Assembly (NCBI RefSeq): GCF_052324685.1
Contig: NC_135225.1
Span: forward strand, 11,608,003-11,672,002
Direction: 5' to 3'
Origin: Brachyhypopomus gauderio
Lineage: Eukaryota; Chordata; Actinopteri; Gymnotiformes; Hypopomidae
DNA: 64,000 bases
The notes below the pieces were generated by a model. It made no database searches. It was not told where the DNA came from and saw nothing but the letters and a program-made list of their open reading frames with translations. Below are positions 1-11,600 of the stretch, one piece after another. Both the position numbers and the translations under genes were made by a program. Each line of letters opens with the position of its first letter. Positions within the stretch are counted from its first letter, which is position 1.

Positions 1-3000
1 CCATGTGATCTGGTGACTGGAGAGGAGAGAACCTTTGTGGATCCAGAGGGGAGACAGTCTAGTCATGTAGCATGTACTATCGAGATGTGCAGCGTCACAA
101 CTCCATGTGAGTAATGAGAGCTGGACCTTTGCTTAAAGTTCGCTGTTGCCTGAAGCTGACCTGGCACTGCTGAATGTTCTTGACAGATGAAGTAGCTGTC
201 ATAGATGAGATCCAGATGATCAAAGATCCATCCAGAGGATGGGCGTGGACGAGAGCTCTTCTTGGTGAGTGTTTCACACAACCTATTTGCTAGTCTGTAG
301 GTATGCACGATATGGGCCTTGTACATCTCGAGGCAGTGATGGCAAATGCCCCTTCAGAGACCCTCCAAATGTGCTATGCTGTGCAAGAGTGCATTAGTTC
401 ATAAGTCTCAGGTTTTCTGTGATTTCTGATTTGGCCTATTGTTCTTTCTCACCCTGGCGGAGATAGGGTTATGCGCTGAAGAGATCCATGTGTGTGGGGA
501 GGCAGCAGCAATTCACTTTGTCACTGAACTCATGCTCACTACTGGTGAGGAGATTGAGGTGAGTCTGCAAAGTAGAGTTGAATCAATATCAGACCCCTCA
601 TAGCCATTCCAGTATTTTATGGCTAAACATTTTTTGTGTTTCATTATGTCTGGATCTAGACACAAACAGCTTTCTTTTAACCCCTTAAGGTCCGTAACTA
701 TACAAGGTTGACTCCGTTCTCCATCTCGGACCATGCCCTGGAGAACCTGGACAACCTTAAGCCCGGTGACTGCATCGTGTGTTTTAGCAAGAATGACATC
801 TACTCTGTGAGTAGGCAGATCGAGATCCGAGGCTTGGAATGTGCGGTCATTTATGGCAGCCTGCCCCCTGGTGAGACTCCATTACTCTTTGCAATCCAAA
901 AGCAATATAGCCCAAAATAAATCTACATACGTTTGCATTGGGGCATTGCATTTGTGAATTCCTTTTCATTTGTTTAACCTTGTAATCGGACAGCATGACT
1001 CTGGATCTTTTCTGAGACTAACTACTAAACTATTAAAACCTTCTGGTCTACAGGCACCAAGCTGGCTCAAGCGAAAAAGTTCAATGACCCAGACGACCCC
1101 TGTAAAATCCTTGTTGCCACGGATGCAATTGGAATGGGTTTGAACTTGTTAGTATGATTTATTACCTTGTGCATCTTCATACTTTTGATATTTCTAAAGA
1201 GAATATGGTATTTCAGCAAATACTGTTGCCTTGTTGGAACTTCAACCTGATGTGCTTGGCTTCTAGAAACAAAAAGAAAATCTTTTACTAGCTCACAGAC
1301 ACTCGTTCTTTGTCTGCCCTAACCAGGAGCATCAGGAGAATAATCTTCAACTCCTTGCTGAAGCCCAGCGTGAATGAGAAAGGAGAGAAGGAGATGGACA
1401 CCATCTCCACCTCACAGGCCCTCCAGATTGCGGGGCGTGCGGGGAGGTTCAGCTCCGTGTTTAAGGAGGGTGAGGTGACTACCATGCACAGAGAGGACCT
1501 GCCCGTGCTTAAGGAGATCCTGAACAAACCCGTGGATCCTGTGGAGGTGAGGGCCCCTCGCTCTGGCCAAAACCAGGACCTGGGTGTGGGGCATGAAACC
1601 TGAACACGGCGCTCACTGCACCGAATGCACCTGCTACTGTCCTTTACGTTCACCAGTTTGGGTTTCAGGATGAAATTGAAGAAGAATTACATTTTCAAAG
1701 CTTGTGGTGTTTGTAAAAGTTTTATAGAATCACTCAGTCGTTACTGTTGCTGTTCAGAAATGTCTAACTTCTTGTGACAGAAATGTCAGACTCAAAAACT
1801 AATTCCCTTAATTGTCTCCCTTATCTGAACAGACGGCGGGTTTACACCCCACGGCCGAGCAGGTTGAGATGTTTGCATATCACCTTCCACAAGCAACGCT
1901 CTCCAACCTCATTGTAGGTGTTTGGCTCATCCTTTTCCTGTCAGTAAAAGGTGTTTGCACACATTACATGGACTGATCTCCCCCTGTACAACAGGACATA
2001 TTTGTGAGCCTCTCGCGGGTTGATGGCCTTTACTTCGTGTGCAACGTCGACGACTTCAAGTTCCTGGCCGACATGATTCAGCACATTCCTCTCAACCTGC
2101 GCTCACGCTACGTCTTCTGCACGGCCCCCATCAACAAGAAGCAGCCTTTTGTGTGCACCTCCTTCCTGAAGGTATTGGGGAAGAGCCCCGACAGCCCAGG
2201 CTGTGCAGCGTTCAACAACACTCGCAGTTTTGCAGTTTGAAGTTTGACGCTTGCGTTGGGCGATCAGGCGACGTGTGGACCTGCTCTCCTCTCGCTTGCA
2301 GGACCACTGGGGCTTTATTGCGGACTTAAACGTGATCAGCTTGTGCGTCTTTTCGGGTATGATGCACTGTATGGCGTCTCTGAGGATCTTGTGTTGCTTG
2401 CGTTTCCGCAGTTTGCCAGGCAGTTCAGCAGAGACGAGCCACTCACGTTCAGCTGGATGTGCAGGCACATCAACTGGCCCTTGGTCCCGCCCAAAAACAT
2501 CAAGGACCTGGTCCACCTGGAGGCCGTCCATGATGTGCTGGATCTCTACCTCTGGCTCAGGTTCACTCTCCTCACACACTCCACACACACCTGAGACTTG
2601 GACGTGGATGCCGGGCAAGTTTTGGCATAAGACTGATTTCTTAATGACAAAGTGCACGTTTTAACATATTTTAGTATTTTAGCTTACAAATAGTTGTTCT
2701 CATGGTCAAGAATAACACAAAATCATCAACCTGGTTTCGACTCATGTTTTGGAGTCCAGTTTTGAATACCCAGGTGTTTTTCATACAGGGCTGTGGGTCA
2801 GAACTTCCATATGGTTAGTCACACTTCCCTTCTGCTTTGCCCCATCCAGTTATCGCTTCATGGACATGTTCCCCGACGCCAACCTCGTGCGAGATATACA
2901 GCAGGAACTGGACGGCATCATTCAGGTTGGCGTGCGGAACATCACGCGGCTCATCCGCAACGCAGAGGCGCAAGCCCCCACCACCGGAGGGCCCGCTCGC

Positions 3001-3249
3001 CAGGAGGGAGGCCCTGGCCTGAGGTCCCTGGCCCAGAGAAGGGCTCGTGGCTCCAAAGCCCAGCCCGGACCCGACGGAGACATCAGGACCATGGACAGCT
3101 CGCTGAGTTCCCGCCTAGTGCAGGAGGGGCTTCTCACGTCAGAGCTCCTGCAGCAGCTACAGAGGGAGTGGGCCGTAGCACAGAAGCAGTCCGGAGCCAA
3201 AGTGTCCGCCGGGTCGGCTAGCAAGAACAATAAGAAGAAAAAGAAGTGA
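1..3249 (+). CDS. supv3l1: SUPV3L1 (SUV3-like), mitochondrial ATP-dependent RNA helicase, 3' part
   Basis: Exons seen: 1-106 (continues from before the window), 187-264, 467-558, 690-870, 1054-1147, 1327-1546, 1833-1913, 1995-2171, 2412-2560, 2850-3249. They join in one frame for 1578 nt, giving the C-terminal ~525 residues plus a TGA stop; the human protein is 786 aa. Visible helicase features: the DEIQ Walker B motif at 204-215, the C-terminal RecA-like region with [11 protein letters not shown] (exon ending 1147) and motif [11 protein letters not shown] (about 1424-1450), then the SUV3 C-terminal region with [15 protein letters not shown] across the last splice junction. The protein ends in a lysine-rich tail (NKKKKK). 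Known for the family: a DExH-box helicase of the mitochondrial matrix that unwinds RNA 3'-5' and works with PNPase in mitochondrial RNA decay. The intron after exon 1054-1147 uses donor GTTAGT, which splits a Leu codon. The identification is by remembered similarity and synteny with HKDC1/HK1. Confidence 0.95.
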
Positions 3250-4823
3250 CCCACTGATTTTAGAAGGCTGACTTTTCTACATTTGTAGCGGATCTTATTT
3301 AACATGTGACTAGTGTGTGATCATGTATGTGCTTTTTTCGATTTTGATGGCTGTCATGCGGTGGTTGAAACAGGCGTACGGCAGAAGTGTCAGCAGACTG
3401 TGGCACTGTGAAAGTGAGTCACGTCAGTCATGCATGTGTTGGAAATAAAACACACTAATCATTTTCATGCGCTTCTATGGAAATGTATTCAATTGATGTC
3501 GAGTCAAAACATGACGTTTTTGATTCACAGTCCAGGAGCCTGATGTATGCGAGGATTCCAGTCAGTTTCATTACTGGAGTCTTTCATTTTGCTTAACTCT
3601 TAGATCTACATTTTGAATATTCTTGATCAAAAACTAAACTGATGGTGATTTATCATTAAAAGTCCTGCTCTAATCTTGGTCTGGGAATGACGTTTAAACT
3701 TAGCAGATTGGATTTAGGAAGGGGTTAGAAGGCACTTCTAATTTGAACAATTAATAAAAACTTAGTGATATGTTAAAAGCCTGTAGTAATGCTGGGTATT
3801 TTTGGTGGTGGTGGTTCAATTCTGCAGTCAAAGGTAGCTGCAGAAAACCAAACAGACTGCTGAAAACGCATAAGACTCCTTTTGGTCTGGCTGATTTTGT
3901 TATTTAAATTCTTCCAGGTCTATTAGATATTCCATGATGCATATGCATTGAAGTGAGTACAATGATGCTTTAAAAGGGGTTTTGTCTTTGGAAATTGGCT
4001 GGCTGTAGTGAGCCTGGAAAGCTGAAGGTACTCGGTGAAAGTCCCCTGCTTTGGGCACTCGCTTTGTGTTTGTTGAACCCACCACTTAATCCGTGACAGT
4101 TACCATAGAGACTGCGTTACATGCCATGTGATAAAAGCAGTGGTATATACACTGCGATTACAGTATGGTTTTCAAATGGTCCTAGAAGTGTAACCTGCTG
4201 CTGTACAAACTAGTCGGTTTTAGTTATCAATGGGGAAGTTTGCAAACAATGAACAGAGGACGAAACAGGGTTCTAACATGCTCTCCTGTTTTCGATCACT
4301 TTACCTCCCATACATATTGGATCTAAACCTCCCATAGTCACTTGATCTAAGCTCTCCATTTTTGCCTTGAAAGGGTTTGTTCCTGTCTTTTTCCTTTTGC
4401 ACATTAGGATGTTTTTACAGGTTTAAGGTCAGACAGGTTGGAAGCAGTTCCCTTTAAACTATTGTTTTGCTGCGATTGTTTGCACAAACTCTCCACTGCG
4501 TGACCCCCAAGGGAAAAGCTCTGAATAGAGGGGAGCCAGAAGCTTTGCTAGAGCATTACTGAGACCATGGGCCTGGGACGGAGTCTGGGCCATTAATGAT
4601 TTAGCCGTGGAGGGGGGGTGTTGATGCGAGGGCTTAATGCTCTCACAGGAAAATCAGCTCCAGCAGAAGAAGACTTTCGCCTCACTCACAGGAGCTAGAC
4701 ACTGCTGAAGGCTTTTGGTGCCAGGGGAACATTTTGTGGAATCTAATGTGTTAGAGGTTTGCTTTGTGATTTAATTTAAGCTACCAAGTTTCCTGTGGGT
4801 CTGAGACGGAGTTAGAAAGCGAG
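3250..4823. other. supv3l1 3'UTR and supv3l1-hkdc1 intergenic spacer
   Basis: Contains the supv3l1 3'UTR, then unique-looking sequence leading into the hkdc1 5'UTR. No credible ORF, RNA gene or clear TATA box was seen. The stretch from about 4490 to 4823 is the likely hkdc1 promoter and 5'UTR only because of its position. Confidence 0.5.
3444..3449 (+). promoter_or_regulatory. Candidate poly(A) signal of supv3l1
   Basis: AATAAA lies 195 nt after the supv3l1 stop codon, with T/G-rich sequence downstream. A second hexamer occurs near 3753. The first is the likelier site, but no transcript evidence is available. Confidence 0.5.
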
Positions 4824-5614
4824 ATGTTTGCTGTTCATTTGCTGTCCTTCTACTTCACCAAGTTGCAGGAGGATCAAATCAAAAAGGTAATTCGCTTTTA
4901 ACACTGAGTGTCGAATTCTGCATGCGTATTTATTTGTATATTTATTGGGCATTTACGTCGTAAATAATTACGGACCTACATTCAGAATTTCTAATTATGT
5001 AGAAATTTGTTCCTTAAATGCACACATTAAGATGGTACAAACTTTCTTAGAAAGATGTTTGATTCATTTTGATTGTTCCAGAAGACAGAGTTCCAGTTGT
5101 GTTCTCTTTAGCATGAATGAAGAAGCAGTTGAAATGGCAGTTTGAGTTGCAGTCCTGTGGAAATGTTAGGCAGCTTTCTCAAAAGACCTCATCTGATGCT
5201 GGTGATGAATGGTTACAGAGTAGGCCGGCGAATCATTAACTCTCTTGTGTCACATCTGATGTGGAAAGACAGCCAACAAAGAGGAGACGAAGGACCTTGA
5301 CCTCTCGGTTAGCTTTTATTGGACTGGATTAGTCTCCATCAAGGTCACCGGCTCTGTCTTTGGGGAAGAATAATTATTTTGAAGGAATTCACTGAACAGT
5401 CACTTATTTGTATAGTATTCAAACATGAAAATGTCTTTTTTTGTTGTTTTGTGTGGGTTTTTTTTATGATTATTACTAAGTGCAGGTTAACTGCCTGCTA
5501 ACATTTCACATTTCCATTGTAATATTAGCTTGTTTTATAGTAGATACACACCCTTGTTATCATTTCAAACGATGTCATATAATTGCAATCAATGTCTAGA
5601 TCATTAGTATTATG

Positions 5615-5647
<33 letters not shown>

Positions 5648-8600
5648 TTTGCCTCACCCCACAGTTGTAAAAAATCAGCATGTACTTCACCAGGCTGCTG
5701 GCCCCTACCTAATAATAAACCCCAGACCCTCACAGGCAGGACATTTGTACTTCAAGGGGGCCGCAAGCATAGAATACTAAACAGAATTCAGAGCTGAAAT
5801 ACGAGAATAATTCCAGAATTAGTTTTTTGGCCCAAAACACTTACATTAATTTTGGCCACTCTCTTTAGGTTTAGAAAGGTCGCATCTGTTGCCATGGCCA
5901 GTTTCTGTGCTGTGGTCGTCATGGGAACAGTGGTCAAGGCATTACTGTTCTCAACGCAGCAATGACACCAATACCGTAGTGGTGGTGTACAGATATGAAT
6001 GTATCTGATGTTTTTACACTTATCCATGTCATTGCTGGGTTGAGAAAAGTTTCACCCAAGAATCCAGGCAGCTACAGCTGTGTGGTCAGATACTGGTCAA
6101 TACTATATGAGGTGATTAAATCACTCAGCAAATGGCTTTTATAGACTCTAACTACAGTTAAAGGGTTCTTGTTTCTAATACAGGAAGTGAGGAGTGTATA
6201 TTATATTGACTTTTGTCCCCTGAATTTCCAGGTCTGGTTTTTTATACTATTTATTATGTTAAATGTTTGGATGGCATGTTAAATGTTAAACCCAGTTATT
6301 CAAAGTACATAAATCATATTGCCAATCAGTTTGAACCTGTAGCAACTGTCTGTTGTATTCATGTTGTGTGCTCAACAGGTGGACCGGTTTCTGTACGCGA
6401 TGCGTCTCTCTGACGAGCAGCTCTCTGACATTTCCTCTCGCTTCCGTATGGAGATGGAGAACGGCCTGTCTGGAGAGAGAAATGCTACGGCCACGGTGAA
6501 GATGCTGCCCACCCATGTGTGCTCTACTCCTGATGGCTCAGGTGAACATCTCACCTTTATTTGACCAAAATGGAAATTTTTGCAAAATTTGAATTAATTT
6601 GTTTAAAATGAAATCTTTATAGATTAGATATATGGACTATATCTACAAACTAATTTTTATTGTAACCCATGTAGAAAAAGGTGAGTTCCTGGCGCTGGAT
6701 CTCGGGGGTTCCAGGTTCAAGGTGCTTGAGGTGACGGTATCTGAGGACGGGAAAAGAAAAGTTCAAATGAAGAGCGAGACGTTCCCTATTCCTGAGGAGG
6801 TTCTTAATGAGAGAGGAACAGATGTGAGTGCTGCACTGCAGACGTTAGTGGTTCAGCTCTACAAGCCAAGAACAGGTGTCACTGACCCTCCAACTGTACC
6901 TGATAGGCTGATCTGTGTGTGTCACTGACCCTCCAACTGTACCTGATAGGCTGATCTGTGTGTGTCACTGACCCTCCAACTGTACCTGATAGGCTGATCT
7001 GTGTGTCACTGACCCTTCAACTGTACCTGATAGGCTGATCTGTGTGTGCCACTGACCCTCCAACTGTACCTGATAGGCTGATCTGTGTGTCACTGACCCT
7101 CCAACTGTACCTGATAGGCTGATCTGTGTGTGTCACTGACCCTCCAACTGTACCTGATAGGCTGATCTGTGTGTGTCACTGACCCTCCAACTGTACCTGA
7201 TAGGCTGATCTGTGTGTGTCACTGACCCTCCAACTGTACCTGATAGGCTGATCTGTGTGTGCCACTGACCCTCCAACTGTACCTGATAGGCTGATCTGTG
7301 TGTGCCACTGACCCTCCAACTGTACCTGATAGGCTGATCTGTGTGTGCCACTGATCCTCCAACTGTACCTGATAGGCTGATCTGTGTGTGTCACTGACCC
7401 TCCTACTGTACCTGATAGGCTGATCTGTGTGTCACTGACCCTCCAACTGTACCTGATAGGCTGATCTGTGTGTCACTGACCCTCCAACTGTACCTGATAG
7501 GCTGATCTGTGTATGTCACTTATCCTCCAACTGTACCTGATAGGCTGATCTGTGTGTGCCACTGAACCTCCAGTTCTGCCTGATAGGTTCATGTGCCTAT
7601 GCTGACTTGCCATCCTGATGAAATTTAAAACTGGGGTTTGGTGTCGTGGAGATGAACAGCCCATAATGAAATCCCTCTTGCTTGACTGTGGTTAGATGGT
7701 TCCTACCTCTGCCAAATGATTGTTAGTGATCTCTTAAGTCACTACTCTTATACGTTTATCACAAAAAGCAGCTATTCAGTCTCTGTTGTTAATTTGCCAC
7801 TCACTGTGGCCCAGATAAGGGTTTGATCTCTTTCTTAGCTTTCTTCCTCTAGTTTTCAGAGAGTTTCTGTCTTGCCATTGTCACGTTTGACTTTTCTGCT
7901 TTGTGACGAGACCTGTTATGAAAAACGCTAAACAGATCAGTTTTTAATTTAAAATGTTAACCGATGTTTGCTGGGAATTAGCAGAGCACTTATTGAGACA
8001 CTTTCAAAGGTCTTGAACAACAAATCATGCTGTTAAGAAATGAATATTGTTCAAAGCACTGAATGACCTTTGAACTATACTCTGCTTTGATGCAACTTCC
8101 TACGTTATGATTTATGATGTACTATAGGTATGTCCCTCTGCACCCAGAGGATGTAACACAACTAATCACACACACACAATCACACACGCACCTGCCCTGC
8201 TCCCAATCACGTGATTATTAATCCTGTGCACCTGTCCCTGTTTGCTGTCCTCTCTATTTAAGCCCACAAATTCTCTCCAGCAGTGCTGTGTGTTGCTCCC
8301 TGCTCAGAGCACTAAAAGCTTGAATTGCTTCAGCACTCTGTGCATTGCGGCTGTTTTGCAGTATTGTTTTGGAGTACTGTTCTGCAGTATTGTTTTGCAG
8401 TACTGTTTTGCAGTATTGTTTTGCAGTACTGTTCTGCAGTATTGTTTTGCAGTACTGTTCTGCAGTATTGTTTTGCAGTACTGTTCTGCAGTATTGTTTT
8501 GCAGTACTGTTCTGCAGTGCTTTCCACTTGTTCCTGGCTTCTCTGTTGCTCCCACCCTGCTGCCATCGCAAGATAAAGAAATCGTTATCAGACAGAATAT

Positions 8601-11600
8601 TGATCTCATCATGAGGCATATTTGGTTGTTATATTGTAACACTGATTTTATATATTGCCTTTACTTGTTTGACGCCTGTCATTTCATGTATTTTACAGCT
8701 TTTCGGTCATGTGGCAGGGTCTTTAAAAACTTTTATGCAGAAGAATAATGTCAATCACAAGAGAAGACCCCTGGGTTTCACCTTCTCATTCCCCTGTCTC
8801 CAGTCCAAACTAAATGAGGTACAACACAGCCGGAAACTAAAGACTAAAATTTTCTTTTGCAGAGGACTCATGGAGGTCTTTTCATTTAATTATGTTAGTG
8901 AAATGGAAAACTGATCAAAACAAAATCATATCACTTTCTGTTTGGTAATACTGTTTTCTCTGAATTGTTATAGGGAGTCTTACTTTCATGGTCAAAAAAT
9001 TACAAGGCCAGAGGTGTTCAAGGCACCGATGTGGTACAGTCACTGAAGCAAGCTATCAACAATGTTGGGGTAGGAAAAATCTCTCTATCTCTCTCTCTAC
9101 ATAGAGATTGTAGTAAAGCACACAAAAATGGTAGTAAAGTACACAAAGTTTCCAGAGAAAAGCACTTTGCTTACACAGCTGAGAAGGATCTCTGTCCAAA
9201 AAATCCCATTTCTCTTTAATACAATTTTGAATATCTGTGTGTGTGAGTATGTATATGAATACACACACACACACACACACCTTAGGTCAGAAGGAGCTAA
9301 ATACGTTGTAAAGCCAGTGTTATGTGTGAAAACAGGGCGTTGATGTGGATGTCTTGGCCCTGGTCAACGACACTGTGGGGACTATGATGACCTGTGGATA
9401 TGATGACCAACACTGTGAGGTGGGAGTCATCGTAGGTGAGACAAGCCTGAACACAGTCACACCTATGACCTGATCCCTTAGCTCACTAGCAGAGGAGGGA
9501 GGGCAAGGTGATTCCAAGGTCATACTCATGCTTACAAGATCAGGGATACTCATACTTACAAGGTCATGAATACCAGGAAAGTCACTCTGGATAAGACGCT
9601 GTAAATGAAGTAATTGGATTATAATGGCAAACGTCTCTTCAAAAGAATGGATCTTCATCATGGCCAGATAAAATACAATCAAATCCTCTGCCCCTTTTAA
9701 AGTCATTGCTATGTCTCTGCTAAAGCCATTGGTGAAATGTTCAGACTCATTTTGTGTATTTTACTGACCAGAGAGTCATTTCAAACATGCTGTAGACACA
9801 GGAGTGATGCTAACATGTGCCCTGCCTCAGGTACGGGCACCAACGCGTGCTACATGGAGGAGCTGAGACATATCGACCTGGTGGAGGGAGACGAGGGTAG
9901 GATGTGTATCAACACCGAGTGGGGAGCGTTCGGCGATGACGGGGCGCTCAACGACTTCATCACGAGTTTTGACAGTGAAATCGATGCTGCCTCCATCAAC
10001 CCTGGAAAGCAGCTGTAATTTTTTATTTTATTTTTTTTATAAGCTAAACAAAACATTTTAATCCAGAAGAATATCTGTGCGGTCCACCACATGTCTGTGT
10101 AGGCCATGGCATTAAAGGCAGAGCTGATCTTCACTCAGTCAGATCAGAGCCGAGCAATGTTTCGTGTGCTAACTGCGTCACTCGTATCTCCTCAAGGTTC
10201 GAGAAGCTGGTGAGTGGGATGTACATGGGCGAGATCGTGCGTCTCATTCTGCTGAAGATGGCCAAGCGCGGCCTTCTCTTTGAGGGCAGAGTGTCCGACG
10301 CCCTCCGTACCAAGGGGAAGTTTCACACCAAGCATGTCTGCCTGATAGAAGAGTGAGTTCTTCTCCGAGACTTATTGACTGCTTCCACTTCCACTTCACT
10401 TAGCCTTGAATTCTAGACGATCATCTTTTGAAATGTTATAGGCTAGAAATTAAGTTAGTCTTTTCCATAATTAGCCCATTAGGAGCTCGTAATTGAGCTC
10501 GTAATCTTGTATTGATGATTCTCTTAACGTCTAGTCAGTTCTTCTGGTTGGTCAATACAAGAATGCGTAGCCTGTACTTCAGTCAAAGTGGTTTTTGTTT
10601 GCAGGTACAAAGACGGGCTGAAGAACACCAGGAGTGTCCTGACCGAGCTGGGCCTGAGTCCCAGTGAGGAGGACTGCATCGCCGTGCAGCACGTATGCAC
10701 CATCGTGTCCTTCAGGTCGGCCAACCTGTGCGCCGCGGCCCTGGCGGCCATCCTGACACGCCTCCGGGAGAACAGGAAGCTGAAGACGTTGCGCACCACC
10801 GTGGGAATGGACGGGACCGTTTACAGGACACACCCTCAGTGCGTCTACAGGACACACCCTCAGCCCATCCTGTCTCTGGCACCACATTCTAAATCCATCA
10901 CTGCAATCTAAACTCCGAAACAACAACACACACAGATAGGGTTAATAGCCAAGCAGATCGATTTACCAGCGTCTTTGTTAAAAGTTAAGGGCTATGGCCC
11001 ATGTGTTGGTTGTGTTGGTATGGATGGTATATGTTGACTGTCTTTTGGCAAATCCATAATTGGCAGTTTCTGACCACAGAGGTGTTGTTGGCTGGATTCT
11101 CAACACTAGCGACATTCAAAACCCTGACCACTTCCTACCATGCCGATGTCTGAGCTCTATGAGGAATGGTCTGGTGGTCAAATAATATCTTTTCAGAAGA
11201 TATTTCTGTGATGAGAAACTAACCAGTGATGAACACCCCACATCTTCATCAGCGTGTCCATCTCCCTCCCCGACGTGGCAGGTACGCCAGGAGGCTTCAC
11301 AAGGTGGTGCGACGTCTGGTCCCCGAATGCCATGTCCGCTTCGTGTTGTCGGAGAGCGGCAGCGGGATAGGGGCGGCGATGGTGACCGCTGTGGCCCAGA
11401 GGCTGGCGTCCCGTCGCGGGGAGGTGGACGACACGCTCGCGGGCTTCACCCTCAGCACCGCGCAGCTCCAGCAGGTGAAGGAGAAGATGGGCAGAGAGCT
11501 GGAGCGCGGCCTGCAGAAGGAGTCCCACAGCTCGGCCTCGGTCAAAATGCTGCCCACCTACGTGCACCGCACCCCGGACGGGACAGGTACGGAAAGTCAG

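Noticed and set aside
1288..1653. 121-aa minus-strand ORF
   Set aside because: Shadow of the supv3l1 exon at 1327-1546.
2103..2657. 184-aa minus-strand ORF
   Set aside because: It is antisense to supv3l1 exons and only reflects their high GC content.
7133..7664. Repetitive minus-strand ORFs ([10 protein letters not shown] repeats)
   Set aside because: They are translations of the 42-bp minisatellite in hkdc1 intron 3, with no start context, splice context or homology.
8242..8748. Long ORFs on both strands, up to 168 aa, rich in FCS/AVL or TVLQN repeats
   Set aside because: They arise from the stop-free 13-bp tandem repeat and open in several frames on both strands.
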